Assembly (NCBI GenBank): GCA_018398765.1
Contig: JAHBMJ010000305.1
Coordinates: 1-48,659 of the forward strand
Length of the DNA stretch: 48,659 nt
Reading direction: 5' to 3'
Origin: Chromera velia
Lineage: Eukaryota > Sar > Chromeraceae
This document shows, piece by piece, positions 1 through 11,012 of the stretch. Positions within the stretch are counted from its first letter, which is position 1; each line of letters opens with the position of its first letter. The notes below the pieces were generated by a model that was given only the letters and a program-made list of their open reading frames with translations, was not told the DNA's origin and did not search any database. Position numbers and translations under genes: made by a program.

Positions 1-758
1 GTGCTGACAGGAAGGAGACTCCTCAGCAGTTCTACTGCACAAGCAGTGAGTGTATCCTCCAGTCGACGTTTCTTTTTCTTTTCTGCTCTTCCCATCCACA
101 CAACAGCGAGGCAGAGATTTTCCTTGGCGAGACGGGCCGTTGTGCTGACAGGAAGGAGACTCCTCAGCAGTTCTACTGCACAAGCAGTGAGTGTATCCTC
201 CAGTCGACGTTTCTTTTTCTTTTCTGCTCTTCCCATCCACACAACAGCGAGGCAGAGATTTTCCTTGGCGAGACGGGCCGTTGTGCTGACAGGAAGGAGA
301 CTCCTCAGCAGTTCCACTGCACAAGCAGTGAGTGTATCCTCCCCCCAGTTGAGGCCTCTTTTTTTTCTGCTCTTCCCATCCACACAACAGTGAGGCAGAG
401 ATTTTCCTTGGTGAGATTGGCCGTTGTGCTGACAGGAAGGAGACTCCTCAGCAGTTCTACTGCACAAGCAATGAGTGTATCCTCCCCCCAGTCGACGTCT
501 CTTTTTTTTTTGCTCTCCCCATCCACACAACAGCATGCTAGACATTTTTCCTTGGCGAGACGGGCCGTCGTGCTGACAGAAAGGAGACTCCTCAGCAGTT
601 CCACTGCACGAGCAGTGAGGGCATCCTCCCTCCAATCGAGGCCTCTCTTTCGTTCCTCTGTCCCCATCCACACAACAGCGTGTCAGACATTTTTCTTGGC
701 GACACAGACCCTTGTTCTTACAGAAAGGAGACTCTTCTGCAGTTTCATCTTCTTTCCT
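1..758 (+). repeat. Tandem satellite array, 141-144 bp unit
   Basis: Units begin with GTGCTGACAGGAAGGAGAC at about 1, 142, 283, 426, 570 and (diverged) 714, giving periods of 141, 141, 143, 144 and 144. Each unit holds a GCAGTGAGTGTATCCTCC core, a short T-rich tract and a CATCCACACAACAG segment. The first units are nearly identical and the last ones decay into a pyrimidine tract. Because 141 is 3 x 47, a frame stays open over the first copies as a 47-residue Ser/Arg-rich repeat; I read this as a by-product of unit length, not a gene. The same family recurs at 3186-3890. The array continues past the left edge. Confidence 0.9.
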
Positions 759-1093
759 TCTTTCTTTCCTTCCTTCCTTCCTTACTTCCTTCGTTCCTTC
801 CTTCCTTCTTTTCTCTAGTTTCTTCCTTCCTTCCTTCCTTCCTTCCTTCCTACCTTCCTTCCTTCCTTCCTTCCTTCCTTAATCCCTTTCTTCCTTTCTT
901 TGATTTTTTCCTTCCTTCCACTGCTTCTTTCCTTACTTCCTTCCTTCCCCTGGTTCCTTCCTTCCTTCCTTCTTTCCTTCCTTCCTTTCGTCCTTTCTTC
1001 CTTCCTTCCTTCCTTTCTTCCTTTCTTCCTTTCTTCTTTTCTTCCTTTCTTCTTTTCTTCCTTCCTTCCTTCCTCCCTTCCTCCTTTCATTCC
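742..1093 (+). repeat. Homopyrimidine (TTCC)n tract
   Basis: About 350 bases almost purely C/T on the plus strand, mostly CTTCCTTCC with TTTC variants. Long reading frames here encode only Phe/Leu/Pro/Ser-rich or Lys/Glu/Gly/Arg-rich low complexity and are not genes. Confidence 0.95.
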
Positions 1094-1389
1094 ATCTTTC
1101 GATTCTCTCTCCTTTTCCTGTCCCGTTTTCCGGTTTTCCCATTTTTCTTCTCTCTATGCCTTTCGCCGCTATGTATGGCTGATTATCGTGCACTGGCAGC
1201 ACTGAAGCAGGCACTTAACTTGAATTTAACTTTGTTTGGTGCCTCTCCCAGCCTGCCTGACTGGCTTCAAATTAGTAGAGAGAGGATGAGGGAAAGGCAA
1301 AGGAAAAGAAGGGGACAGATCATTACAAGATTGATTGAATTTGAAGAATTTCAAGGTCAAAGACAATGGGAAAATCGATGTAAAAATGT
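1094..1389. other. Spacer without a gene
   Basis: Mixed-composition sequence between the pyrimidine tract and the AAATAGT-rich block. A short frame enters from the pyrimidine tract and ends in Lys/Arg-rich residues. I see no gene and no splice context that supports one. Confidence 0.5.
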
Positions 1390-1680
1390 AAAATAGATGT
1401 AAAATTTACAGTAAAAATAGTGAAAATAATCAACTATTTTGACTATTTCTGGTGATACTGCGTAGTAACTGAGTGAAAGTATAAAATAAATATAAAAATA
1501 GTGAAAATAGTAAAATAGTGCTATTTTATAGCAAGATTTTCTGTGCTGACTCATCTGTAAAAATAGTCAAAATAGTGGATTATTTCTTTTGTAGCAAATA
1601 GTAAATAGTCCACTATTTTACTATTTACTATCGAAACGTAGGAATAGTCAAAATAGTGACTATTTTTTTATTTTACCGGT
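1390..1680. repeat. AAATAGT-rich palindromic block
   Basis: Dense short motifs AAAATAGT and ACTATTTT occur in both orientations, including GTAAAATAGTGCTATTTTA at about 1512-1535. The block can fold on itself. It is related in motif to the much cleaner palindrome at 33318-33587, which also carries a ...TAGTGCTA... centre. Confidence 0.7.
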
Positions 1681-2107
1681 TCATAGATATATAATATCAT
1701 TCATTTCTAATACTATCCTATATCCTAGTATAAGTATGTTTTTATTTTAGATACTATGCTTATAAACTATAAACCTACTATTTTTTATCTAGTAATAAAC
1801 ATATCAAACCTTTTTTATTTTTGAGTGAAAAAATGTTTACGATCACAAAAAAGGATAAATTAAGGAGGACAAAAGCATGTCGGCCTAGTATTGAATCACA
1901 TTAGTAATTCTAGACCAAATTAATTAGTTGCTTTCTAGTTTGATTTTTCTAATAGAAAATTAATTTATTTTTTATTTCGATCTAGTTTGATCTCTAGTTT
2001 TTGATGCATTTATCAATTTAATTTTTTTTTTATTAAATTTTTGAGTGGAACCAATCAATGAATCAATCAATCAGATGTAATTATTTATAATTTTTAAAAT
2101 CATTTTT

Positions 2108-2148
<41 letters not shown>

Positions 2149-2307
2149 GCCAAACCTTAGGTGGAGTTAGAACTCCCGAGCGGCGCATACATGCATGGGT
2201 CTGTTCAATTATGCCAGCTGCAAGCTAAGTAGATGACAGTTATTTAAACTTAATCTAATCAATCATTTACTACAATATGATGAGAAATCATAAAGAAGAG
2301 AGAAGGT
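1681..2307. other. AT-rich spacer with (TGAT)n microsatellite
   Basis: AT-rich sequence without a supportable gene. It holds a (TGAT)n run near 2108-2148, preceded by the loosely complementary AATCAATGAATCAATCAATC at about 2052-2071, so the two can pair. Confidence 0.6.
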
Positions 2308-3185
2308 CATCTATGAGGAATGATAAACTGAAATATCCGTATATTCAAGATATTTGATTGTGAAATATCCAAATAACCAGATATTTGAAGATATTTGGGG
2401 ATATTTGTGATATTTCAAGATATTTTAGGATATTTGATGATATTTCACCAAATAATTATTTCAAATAATTTGATTATCATTATTATTATCTTTCATTATC
2501 TTATGTATGAGTCAGACTTAGGGACAGACTACGGGTTAGATCTAGGGTCAGACTGATATTACAATTCGCGACACCCCAATCAGCTTCATGGTACTTCATG
2601 GCTATTCATGGCATATAGGTTGCAGACCGTGCGCAGGCCGCGGGGGTACGCGGGGGCATGCAGGCATTAATTGGCATATATGCAATCCGCGCATCCCGTG
2701 CGCCGCCATGGCCGCTGGCCCATATGCAGCCCATGCATGCATTGCATGCTTTTCGGGAGACCAGTTGGCCTCCATGTATGGCCTCCAAAGTTTTTCGCAA
2801 TGCAAAACATCGCAAAACTGCCTCAGTATTAGTCAGTAACTCTGAGTTGGCTCTGAAGTGCTTGGAGATTCAAGTATTTCCGTTATAGATTGGAGAGCTC
2901 CATCGCTTTCCCATGCAGTATGCTGGCCTCAGTGCAGCTGTGATTTTTCCCTCCGTCGTCTCCACTGATTTTTGAGAGTGCATCCTTGTTGTTGCTTTTC
3001 CCAGGATTTTTCGTGTTGCCCTATTAACCTGCCTTTGAGGCAAAAATGAAGATCGCTTGGAGCATTAACGCTGTGCACCCTGGTGTGTCGTGTTTATAGA
3101 GTGCTCGTCTCCTTCGTTTCTTTTCTCTACATCCGCTATCTATACAATGGCAAGGGAAACATTTTTCCTTGGCGAGACAGGCACT

Positions 3186-3890
3186 TGTGTTAACAGAAAA
3201 CAGACTCGTCATCAGTTCCATAGCATGAACAGTGAGTGTATCCTCCCCCAGCTCGACGTCTCTCTTTGTTTTCCTCTCTCCCTACCCACACAACAGTGAG
3301 GCAAACATTTTCTTTCGCGAGATAGACCCTTGTGCTGACAGAAAAGAGACTTTTCAGCAGTTTTGCGCCATAAGCAGTGAGTGTATCCTCCCCCAGCTCA
3401 ACGTTTCTCTTCGTTTTCCTCTCTCCCCATCCACAGAACAGCAAGGCACAAACATTTTCCTTCGTAAGACAGACTCTTGTGCTGACCTCATCATCGATTC
3501 CAAAGCACAAACAGTGAGTGTATCCTCCCCCAGCTCAACGTTTCTCTTTGTTTTCCTCTGTCCCTACCTACACAACAGCAAGGCAAACATTTTCCTTCGC
3601 GAGACAGACCCTTCTGCTGACAGAAAGGAGACTTTTCAGCAGTTTTGCGCCACAAGCAGTGAGTGTATCCTCCCCCAGCTCAACGTTTCTCTTTGTTTTC
3701 CTCTCTCCTCATTCACAGAACAGTGAGGCACAAACATTTTCCTTCGCGAGATAGACCCTTGTGCTGATAGAAAGGAGACTTCTCAACAGTCTTGCAGCAC
3801 GAGCAGTGAGTGTATCCTCCCCCAGCTCGACGTCTCTTTGTCTTTTCCTCTCTTCCTATCCACAGAACAATGAGGCGAGATAGACCTTCC
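3186..3890 (+). repeat. Second satellite array, 135-147 bp unit
   Basis: Related to the array at 1-758. Unit starts (GTGCTGACAGAAA-type) lie at about 3186, 3332, 3479, 3614 and 3761, spaced 135-147 bases. Each unit has the GCAGTGAGTGTATCCTCC core followed by CCCAGCTC(A/G)ACGTCTC. It is more diverged than the first array and is again followed directly by a pyrimidine tract, so array plus tract behaves as one module. Confidence 0.85.
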
Positions 3891-4133
3891 ATCTTTCGTT
3901 CGTTCGTTCCTTCCCTTTTCTTCCCTTCCCTTCCATTCCATTCCTTTGTTTCTTCCTGCCTTCCTTCCTTCCATTCCTTCTTCCTTCCCTTCCTTCCCTC
4001 CTTCCTTCGTTTCCTTCCCTCTCTTCCTTCCTTTCTTGCCTTCCTCTTCTTTTTTCCTTTCTTCCTTCCTTTCTTCCTTTCTTCTTTTGTTTCTTCCTTC
4101 TTTCTTTCCCTTCCTTCCATCCTGAGAGACTTC
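3888..4133 (+). repeat. Homopyrimidine tract
   Basis: About 245 bases of TTCC/TTTC-type pyrimidines following the satellite array. Confidence 0.9.
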
Positions 4134-4431
4134 TTTCCTTCCATCCGTGTATTTGTTGGAGAGTATTCCCTGGTGGAGCCCTTTACGCAAAGGGACGGCA
4201 AGGTCCAAATTGCCGAAAAAAACTTTGTGGTTGGAGCCATTGATGGGGGCCAGGACGACTTCGGAATGGTTAGAGGGGGGCCTGATCTCACCGAGAAAAC
4301 CAAAAGAAGATGAAGTTTTTAACTACAGCTGTTTTAATCTCCGGAGTCCCACCAAAAAACTGGGTGTGGGTGGTTCCTAGGTCACGCTGCGACTCTCAGA
4401 TTGACAACTAAATCAGGTTTTGTGCAATACA

Positions 4432-4563
4432 TCCTTCTCTTCCTCCCTCTCTTCCTTCTTTCTTCCTTCAAGTCCCTAAGACTTCCTCCCTCCCACCCTC
4501 CCTCCCTTCCTTCCTTCTTTCCTTTCTTTCTTTTTTCTTTCTTTCTTCCTTTCTTTCTTTCCT

Positions 4564-4599
<36 letters not shown>

Positions 4600-4994
4600 T
4601 TTTTTTCTTTTCCTTCCTTCCTTCTTTCTTTCCTTTCTTCCTTTCTTTCTTCCTTCCTTCCTTCCTTCCTCCTTCCTTCCTTCCCTCTTTCCTTTAAGTC
4701 CCTTCCTTCCCTCCATCATTCCTTCCTTCCTTCCTTCCTTCCTTCTTTCCTTCCGTCCTTCCTTCCTTCCGTCCTTCCGTCCTTCCTTCCTTTCTTCCTT
4801 CCTTCTTTTCTTCCTTCCTTCCTTCTTTCCTTCCTTCCTTCCTTCTCTCCCTCCTTGCTTCCTTCTTTCTTTCCCTCCTTCCCTCCTTGCTAGCCTCCTT
4901 TCTTCCTTCCTTCCTTCCTTCCTTCCTTCCTTCCCTCCTTCCCTCTCTCCCTCCTTGCTTCCTTCTTTCCTTCCTTTCTTCCTTCCTTCCTTCC
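4432..4994 (+). repeat. Long homopyrimidine (CTTT/TTCC)n tract
   Basis: About 560 bases nearly free of purines on the plus strand, with (CTTT)n around 4556-4600 and (TTCC)n elsewhere. Long open frames on both strands are low-complexity artefacts. Confidence 0.95.
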
Positions 4995-5367
4995 AAAAAA
5001 TGTTTGTCCATACATATCTCAAAATAATTGTAAATATTTTAAGATATTTGTGGACAAATTTAAAATATCTTTCTATATTCTAAGATATCACCAGATATTT
5101 GCGGATATTTGCTAGTATTCAATCAACTACATAATCTATTGTATTAGTTATATAATTAAAGATAAATATTTTTTAAAACAAATATCTAGAAATATCTTCA
5201 AATATCTTCCTGTCACATAATTTGATGCAGTCAGATATTTAAAGATATGAACTATTATGAAATATCTTAGATATTTGGGATATGTAAAGATATTTAATGG
5301 GGGATAGAAATATCTACAAATATTCTGAAATATCTCAGATATTTCAGTTTATCATTCCTCATAGATG

Positions 5368-7079
5368 GTTGAGAGCGCAAGAGCGATATGATGAACTTGT
5401 GAACCCCCAGATGAGAAAAGGAGGCGGATACAAAGGGTGAGTCGCAACGAGTGAAGCAGTTTAATTAAATTAATGCTAACCACTGCAAAAAGCGTTGTTT
5501 GGCAGTCTATCGGGGGCAGACAAAGAGCCGATGAACAAAATTATCTATACATCGGCAGCAGGCTTCATAGGTGCACAGCTTTCTATCAGAGCAACCAACA
5601 CGCAGCCTACCTTGCCCGCCCATCTGGTTATATGTCAGCATACGTAAAAAAGAAAAGATCGAACCATCCGTAACCGACAGGGCAGAACGGGAAAGGGCAG
5701 AGACGGAAAAAATACCGGAGGACGACTTAATTGCTGCACAGGAAAAAAACAAACATATGGCGGGAAGATGGGAAGTCACACTGCAGAGGGGTGAGTCTAG
5801 CAAGGAGGGGAAAGTGAGAGGAAGATTGCCCATCATCCTCAGAAGCCTTCATGCATTCCTTTGCAACTGTTTGTCTCACCTTACCTTTAAAGAAAAGTGA
5901 GCCGGTGCCTTGTGCCCTACAACCATTCTGCCCACGTTGGGAGGACAGATCGGGCTTGACCCTCAGCGAGCGGACAGAAATCAAATTAGCCCAACGAAGC
6001 AGCCTGTCTATCGACCTTGTAAATTATTGGTAGCAGTTATTCTTCTAGACATGCAACATGACTGGAAGAATACTGTATGTTGTGATGGAAAGAGAGTGTC
6101 ATCAATCCGCTATACGGGAGCAGAGAAGGGCTTTGCAGGGAAGAAGACCAAAGATGTAAAGAGAGGCCTGGAACAGAGTGGACTTCAAAGTAGGACTTAG
6201 TAGAATCCAAAGTGACTTTTAAATTTACTATATTCTAGCTTCATTATAAAGTAAAACTAGGTTACTTGAAGCAATCTAGAGTCTTTTAAAGCATTTAAAA
6301 TCGTTACTCCTGTGCAAATCTGCTTAAATGTGCTCAAAAGACTGATTGATTAGCTAAGGTGCATGGTGGGGAAAAATTATGATCACTGCAGTACGTAGAG
6401 GTTAATGAATATTACCTGCAAAGAAATACACAGGCACAACACTAATGGATACGCTCAAAAGCAACATTTAGCGCCGCCAATCAATTACAAAGAATTGTTT
6501 CTTCTGCAAGGGAAACAGTGCAGGAAGGAGAGCTTCACAGCTAGGCTGGTCAGACCGGACAGGAGACGGTCAGCAGGGGTCGAAGACAACAGAGCACAGA
6601 GACAACATAATGCTATTCACAAAAAACTCACACTACATAGCGCAAAAGCTTGCAAATCGTTCTGTATGTGTCAATAAGAAACTGTGAAAAAGAAGGACAG
6701 GTTCGTAGGTAGATCTAGATGTTTAGAGGGAGACTAGTACAGAGTGTCACAAATGAGAAAGGATGAACGAGTAAGGAGCACTTACGTCGGGATAGTATGG
6801 ACCGCTTTTAAGGACTGACACACACGGAGCAAGTGGAAGACATGCATTCAAATGCATGAAAGCTGAGCGATTGTTCTGGGTGGAAAAATGTCTGGCAGGA
6901 CTGAGAGCTGTGCAAAGCTTCAGAAGAGGTGGTCAAAAAATGGAGGCTCCAGCAGACTCTCCATCGACCCTCTCTCAGTGACCTCCCTTGTACGTTTCTA
7001 TTAAGCTTCTAGCAGAACAAAGAAGCTAGATGCTAAGCAAATCATCATGCAAAGCAAGAGAGCGAGCCGCGCTTCCTTC
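5368..7079. other. Spacer with one possible isolated exon
   Basis: No complete gene is seen. The stretch 5638-5791 on the plus strand is the only exon-like piece: it follows a TATGTCAG acceptor-like site, reads openly as a charged Lys/Glu-rich segment ending ...GRWEVTLQR, and stops at GTGAGTC. No partner exons were found, so this is weak. The rest is mixed sequence with short frames only. Confidence 0.3.
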
Positions 7080-7690
7080 TAGGGGAAGTGGAAGTCGATC
7101 AATGCTCCAGAGACGTCATTTCACCACAACAAAGTAACAACAGAATCTCACCCTCCCAAAACCAGCAGATGCACCAGAAACCGATCTCACTGCTCCCAGA
7201 GGATGACAACAGACCTAAAGCCTTCAGCAAAATTAATGGGGATGACTTTTATGACTTCCTGGTGAAAAGAAAGAATGTTGCTCAGGAGGCCAGAAGGGGC
7301 AATTCCTGACTGTTCGCAGTATCAACTGCCAAACCCATCCAAGCAGACCAGCGGTATAACAAGACTTCACCCTGATACAGACACAAGCTGTCTGGTCTTA
7401 AAGGAGGGGAATGGTGCGACTTTTACCACCAATACTGCTCTGGACAACAAGAAGGAAAGCAAGGCAAGAGGGAACGAACTTGGCCCTCTGCAGACATCTG
7501 TGAGCTTTCTGAGGTTTTTTCAGACATTTTGGTGATTTTGAGGGTGACCCTGGAAAATTGTGGTCAAAATTTTGCCAGATTTGAAATTCTGGGGTCCTGA
7601 CGATCATTTTGGTAGGTAGCGGGCCTTTGGGGCCACCGGAGCCGCCAGATAAGGCCATACTGCACGTTTTTAGCTTCGTATAGGGTCCTA
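7080..7690 (+). mobile_element. Diverged fragment of the 1.23 kb TIR element
   Basis: Aligns by eye with 11585-12180 of the better copy: shared words include GAGGATGACAACAGA, AAGAATGTTGCT versus AAGGAATGTTGCT, and a shared peptide core (TRLHPDT, SCLVL) in the same relative frame. Neither terminus is recognisable, so it is an old truncated copy. The shared frame may be a remnant of an element-encoded protein or simply conserved DNA. Confidence 0.65.
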
Positions 7691-7737
7691 CCATTTGATT
7701 AAGACCCCCCTTATATCCCGCTCGCCCACGTCCGTGC

Positions 7738-8130
7738 ATACAGAATCCCTTCCCTGTTTCGGTCAGACCCTCTCTGTTTCCGTCAGACCCCCCACAGAAT
7801 CCTTTCCCTGTTTCGGTCAGACCCCCCCTGTTTCCATCAGACCCCCTACAGAATCCCTTCCCTGTTTTGGTCAGACCCCCCCTATTTCCATCAGACCCCC
7901 CACAGAATCCCTTCCCTGTTTCGGTCAGACCCCCCCTGTTAACTTTCCGTCAGACCTCCTACAGAATCCCTTCCCTGTTTCGACCCCTCCTGTTTATGTC
8001 AGACCCCCCACAGAATCCCTCCCCTGTTTCCATTTGACCCCCCACAGAATCTCTCTTGTTTCTGGCAGACCGCCTACGGAATCCCTCATCTGTTTTCATC
8101 AGACCTCCCCTGTTTCCGTCAGACCCCCCC
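7738..8130 (+). repeat. C-rich minisatellite, left part
   Basis: Degenerate tandem units of about 33-36 bases built on CAGAATCCCTTCCCTG then TTTCGGTCAGACCCCCC. The open plus-strand frame of Pro/Phe/Ser-rich repeats follows from the unit and is not taken as a gene. The array resumes at 8713 beyond an inserted element. Confidence 0.9.
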
Positions 8131-8134
8131 TTTA

Positions 8135-8710
8135 GGGCCTGGCACTTATATTGGGTTACAGGTTTCAACACCCCCTATACATAAGGGTATACCCCCCTAT
8201 AATGTTACCCTTACTTCGAAAGTGGTCCCAATCGATCAATCTCATCAGGTTACGTCTAAAAATATTGAAAACATCTTCTGTTGATTGAGGTTACATAAGA
8301 AACTGACGAAAAACGATGTATCCCTTTCATTTTATAGCCAAACCCCTTGTAACCTTGTAACCTGTAACCTAAAATGACCCTCTTCAAAAGTGATGTAACC
8401 TTCGTCTACATACATTTTAAAGTGTTTTTGAAGTGATTTGAAGAGTTTTTGAAAGTTGACTTTTTGGTTGGTTACGGACCTCAAGACCGCCTGTAACCTT
8501 GTAACCTGTAACCTTGCAAGGGGACATATATAATAAGAGGTGTAACCTCATGTAACCACATAAACTATACAGTAAAAGTGATTGATTTCGAAGTAACTCA
8601 ACATGCCGGACCTCCAACTTGTGTGAAAAGCTCGTCTAAATGTTTTTTGATTCATTTTTTATGTTATTTTTATACTTGTAACCCTATATGAGCCCAAGAG
8701 TGCCCCCCCC
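8135..8710. mobile_element. 576-bp TA-flanked MITE, copy A
   Basis: Bounded by TA at 8133-8134 and TA at 8711-8712. Ends are GGGCCTGGCACTT (left) and, read inward from the right, GGGGGGGGCACT. The inside has repeated GTAACCTTGTAACC words. It aligns along its length with 12604-13174. A TA duplication and G-run termini fit a non-autonomous Tc1/mariner-type element (inference). It sits inside the CAGACCCCCC minisatellite, which continues on both sides. Confidence 0.8.
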
Positions 8711-8712
8711 TA

Positions 8713-9415
8713 GCCCCCCCTGTTTCCGTTAGACCCTCTACAGAATCTCTTACCTGTTTCCATCCTCATCTCAGATGTCTCCCCTGTTTCCGTCCACCTC
8801 TCAGGTGTCTCCCGTATTTCCGTCAGACCCCCTCTGTTTCCATCAGACCCCCCCTGTTTCCGTCAGACCCCCCCTGTTTCCGTCAGACCCCACGTGTTTC
8901 TGTCAGACCCCCCACAGAATCCCTCCCCTATTTCCATTAGACCCCCCACGCAATCCCTCCCCTGTTTCTATTAGACCCCCCACAGACTCCCTCCCCTGTT
9001 TCTATCAGACCCCCCATAGACTCCCTCCCCTGTTTCCGTCAGACCCTCTGTGTTTCTGTCAGATCTCCTACGGAATCCTTCCCCTGTTTCCGTCTACCTC
9101 TCAGATCTCTCCCCTGTTTCCATCTACCTCTCAGATGTCTCCCCTATTTCCATCCACCTCTCATGTTTCCGTTAGACCCCTCATAGAATCCCTCTCCTGT
9201 TTCCGTCCACCTCTCAAATGTCTCCTCTGTTTGCATCAGACCTCCTACAGAATCCTTCCCTTGTTTCCGTTCACCTTTCAGATGTCTGCTCTATTTCTGT
9301 TCACCTTTCAGATGTCTCGTCTGTTTCCGTCAGATGTCCTACAAAATCCCTTACCGATTTCCTTTAGACCTCCCACAGAATCCTTCTCTCATTTCTGTCA
9401 GACCTTCTGCCAAAT
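8713..9415 (+). repeat. C-rich minisatellite, right part
   Basis: Continuation of the 7738-8130 array after the MITE, with units of CCTGTTTCCGTCAGACC plus CCACAGAATCCCTCC and a variant containing CCACCTCTCAGATGTCT. It is more heterogeneous than the left part. Confidence 0.85.
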
Positions 9416-11012
9416 CCTTTGCATACGGGTGAATATACGATTCTCCATTATAGATTATATATATATGTATGTATACTTTTTTTGCCCTGCTCTCTGCATG
9501 TGCAGCTGAGAAAAGGAGGTGGCGCTCCAAGGCGCTTGCTGTTTGACTCAAAGGCGCCCCCCCGCCCCCTTTGTGATCGATAGAAATCCAATGGATTCCT
9601 CTATCTGGGCATTACTCCAAAAAATCGGTCAGTTGTCCTTGTTTCTTCAAATAGTTTCTATTACAGCTGGAAAGAATACTGGCTCATGACTGTTATGCCT
9701 GCTGCTGCTGCTGCTACTCATTGCTGCAAGTTTGAGTAACCAGGTATGATAAGAGAGAGACATTGTGGTGATAGTTTTAGTCAAGATATAGGGGTTCATA
9801 AAAAAAATTCTGATGATCCGCACCCACTGTTAATCGTACACACAAACACCCACTGCTTAAGTATCGTACTGCTCCGTATCGTACAGACAAGTCCATATCC
9901 TTCTCTTACTCAGGTACTACAGATGACCAACGTGATGAGAAGAAATTTAAATCACACTTTCTGTCCCCGATGACGGGGTGTGGCAGGCACTTCAACAGCT
10001 CCTCCAGTCTGAAGGTCTGAATGCCCACAATATGCTTTGAGAGTTGACCGCTGTGGCTGCACCAACCAAAAATAATACTGTACTGACGCATTCCTCACAG
10101 TGCCCCAGCAGCTGCCAGTGATGAGGAGGTGCTTATAAAGACGACGAGGATGACAGCATCCGCACAGAAGAGGACAGTGATAAGGAGGATGAGTAGACAT
10201 ACTCAGCCATCGGATTCTAATGATGAGGAGAGCGCAACAAATAACGGTATCTCACACGGACTGATAGCGGTGTGTACGTAACGTTAGGGGGAAGGGGGTA
10301 TTTATACACAATTGCATATAGTTTCAGAAAGAACATTAAATTGATGTAATACTAAAATTGATTTGCTGTTGCCTAGGCTGTTGAAGTAAATAGAACTGCC
10401 TCGGACGTGCATTGCTACCAAACGCTAGACACCTATTAACAGGAAGATGGCGATGGCATATGATGATGAGCAGGCTGAATGATTTACAGAGGAACCATAT
10501 GTTGCACACAATCTATTATTGATTGAAAAAGAAGGTACCCTCTAGTTCTTCTCAATTATGTTCATCTACATTATTTTTTTTTTAGTGTATCTATGTTATC
10601 TCTTTATGATTGTAGCAATTGTTGACCGTAGTATATAAAAGGCATACAACATGTAGCTAGTGGACAAAAAGACATGACATAACCCCTGTTATGTTGGTTC
10701 ACCTCAGTACTGAAAGGCTATTAGTAGAATTATTAGAATAAACATTTTTTACACAGTACTCTGAGGAGTAGAGAATACAATTATGATCATAATATTATAA
10801 GATGATATCTTGGTAGAGAAGTGACATTGGGTGGTGTAAAAAAGTCAAATCAAAGATAGTACAACCAGCAGCTAGCTGATTAGCTTGCCCTAATAATAAA
10901 AAAGAAACAGAAAATGTCCCAGAAAAAGAATCATAGGAAATAAAGAGCTATCCTTTACTAGTAGTGGCCTAGGCAGTAGCGTAAAAGGCATTTCAAAAGA
11001 TGCCTATCAGAC
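9416..11012. other. Gene-poor spacer
   Basis: Mixed to AT-rich sequence with a (CTG)n run near 9700-9715. A short piece at about 9958-10020 reads as part of a C2H2-type zinc finger (GCGRHFNSSSSLKV), but the upstream Cys is out of frame and a stop follows, so at best it is a relic. No gene is supported. Confidence 0.4.

Larger units (their letters stand above)
2308..5367. mobile_element. 3.06 kb element with 30-bp perfect inverted ends
   Basis: Positions 2308-2337 (starting CATCTATGAGGAATGATAAA) are the exact reverse complement of 5338-5367. Inside both ends are clusters of GATATTT/AAATATC (about 2331-2462 and 5020-5345), so the termini resemble each other well beyond the perfect 30 bp. The interior holds a 300 bp block rich in CATGG and GCATGC words (about 2578-2890), a second satellite array (3186-3890), a pyrimidine tract, a unique ~290 bp piece (4140-4430) and a second pyrimidine tract. 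No transposase-like frame is visible and the immediate flanks show no matching target duplication. It looks like a non-autonomous or foldback-type DNA element; superfamily not assigned. Confidence 0.7.

Noticed and set aside
1-393. 130-codon frame with a 47-residue repeat
   Set aside because: A direct result of a 141-base satellite unit; later units of 143-144 bases break it, so there is no selection for frame.
4468-5022. Lys/Glu/Gly/Arg-rich minus-strand frame
   Set aside because: Complement of the pyrimidine tract; pure low complexity.
2308-5367. Target-site duplication for the 3.06 kb element
   Set aside because: Flanks (…GAGAAGGT and GTTGAGAG…) do not match directly.
7695-9509. Pro/Ser/Phe-rich repetitive plus-strand frames
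   Set aside because: Minisatellite units with C runs; the frame passes through repeats of variable length and lacks start context or splice signals.
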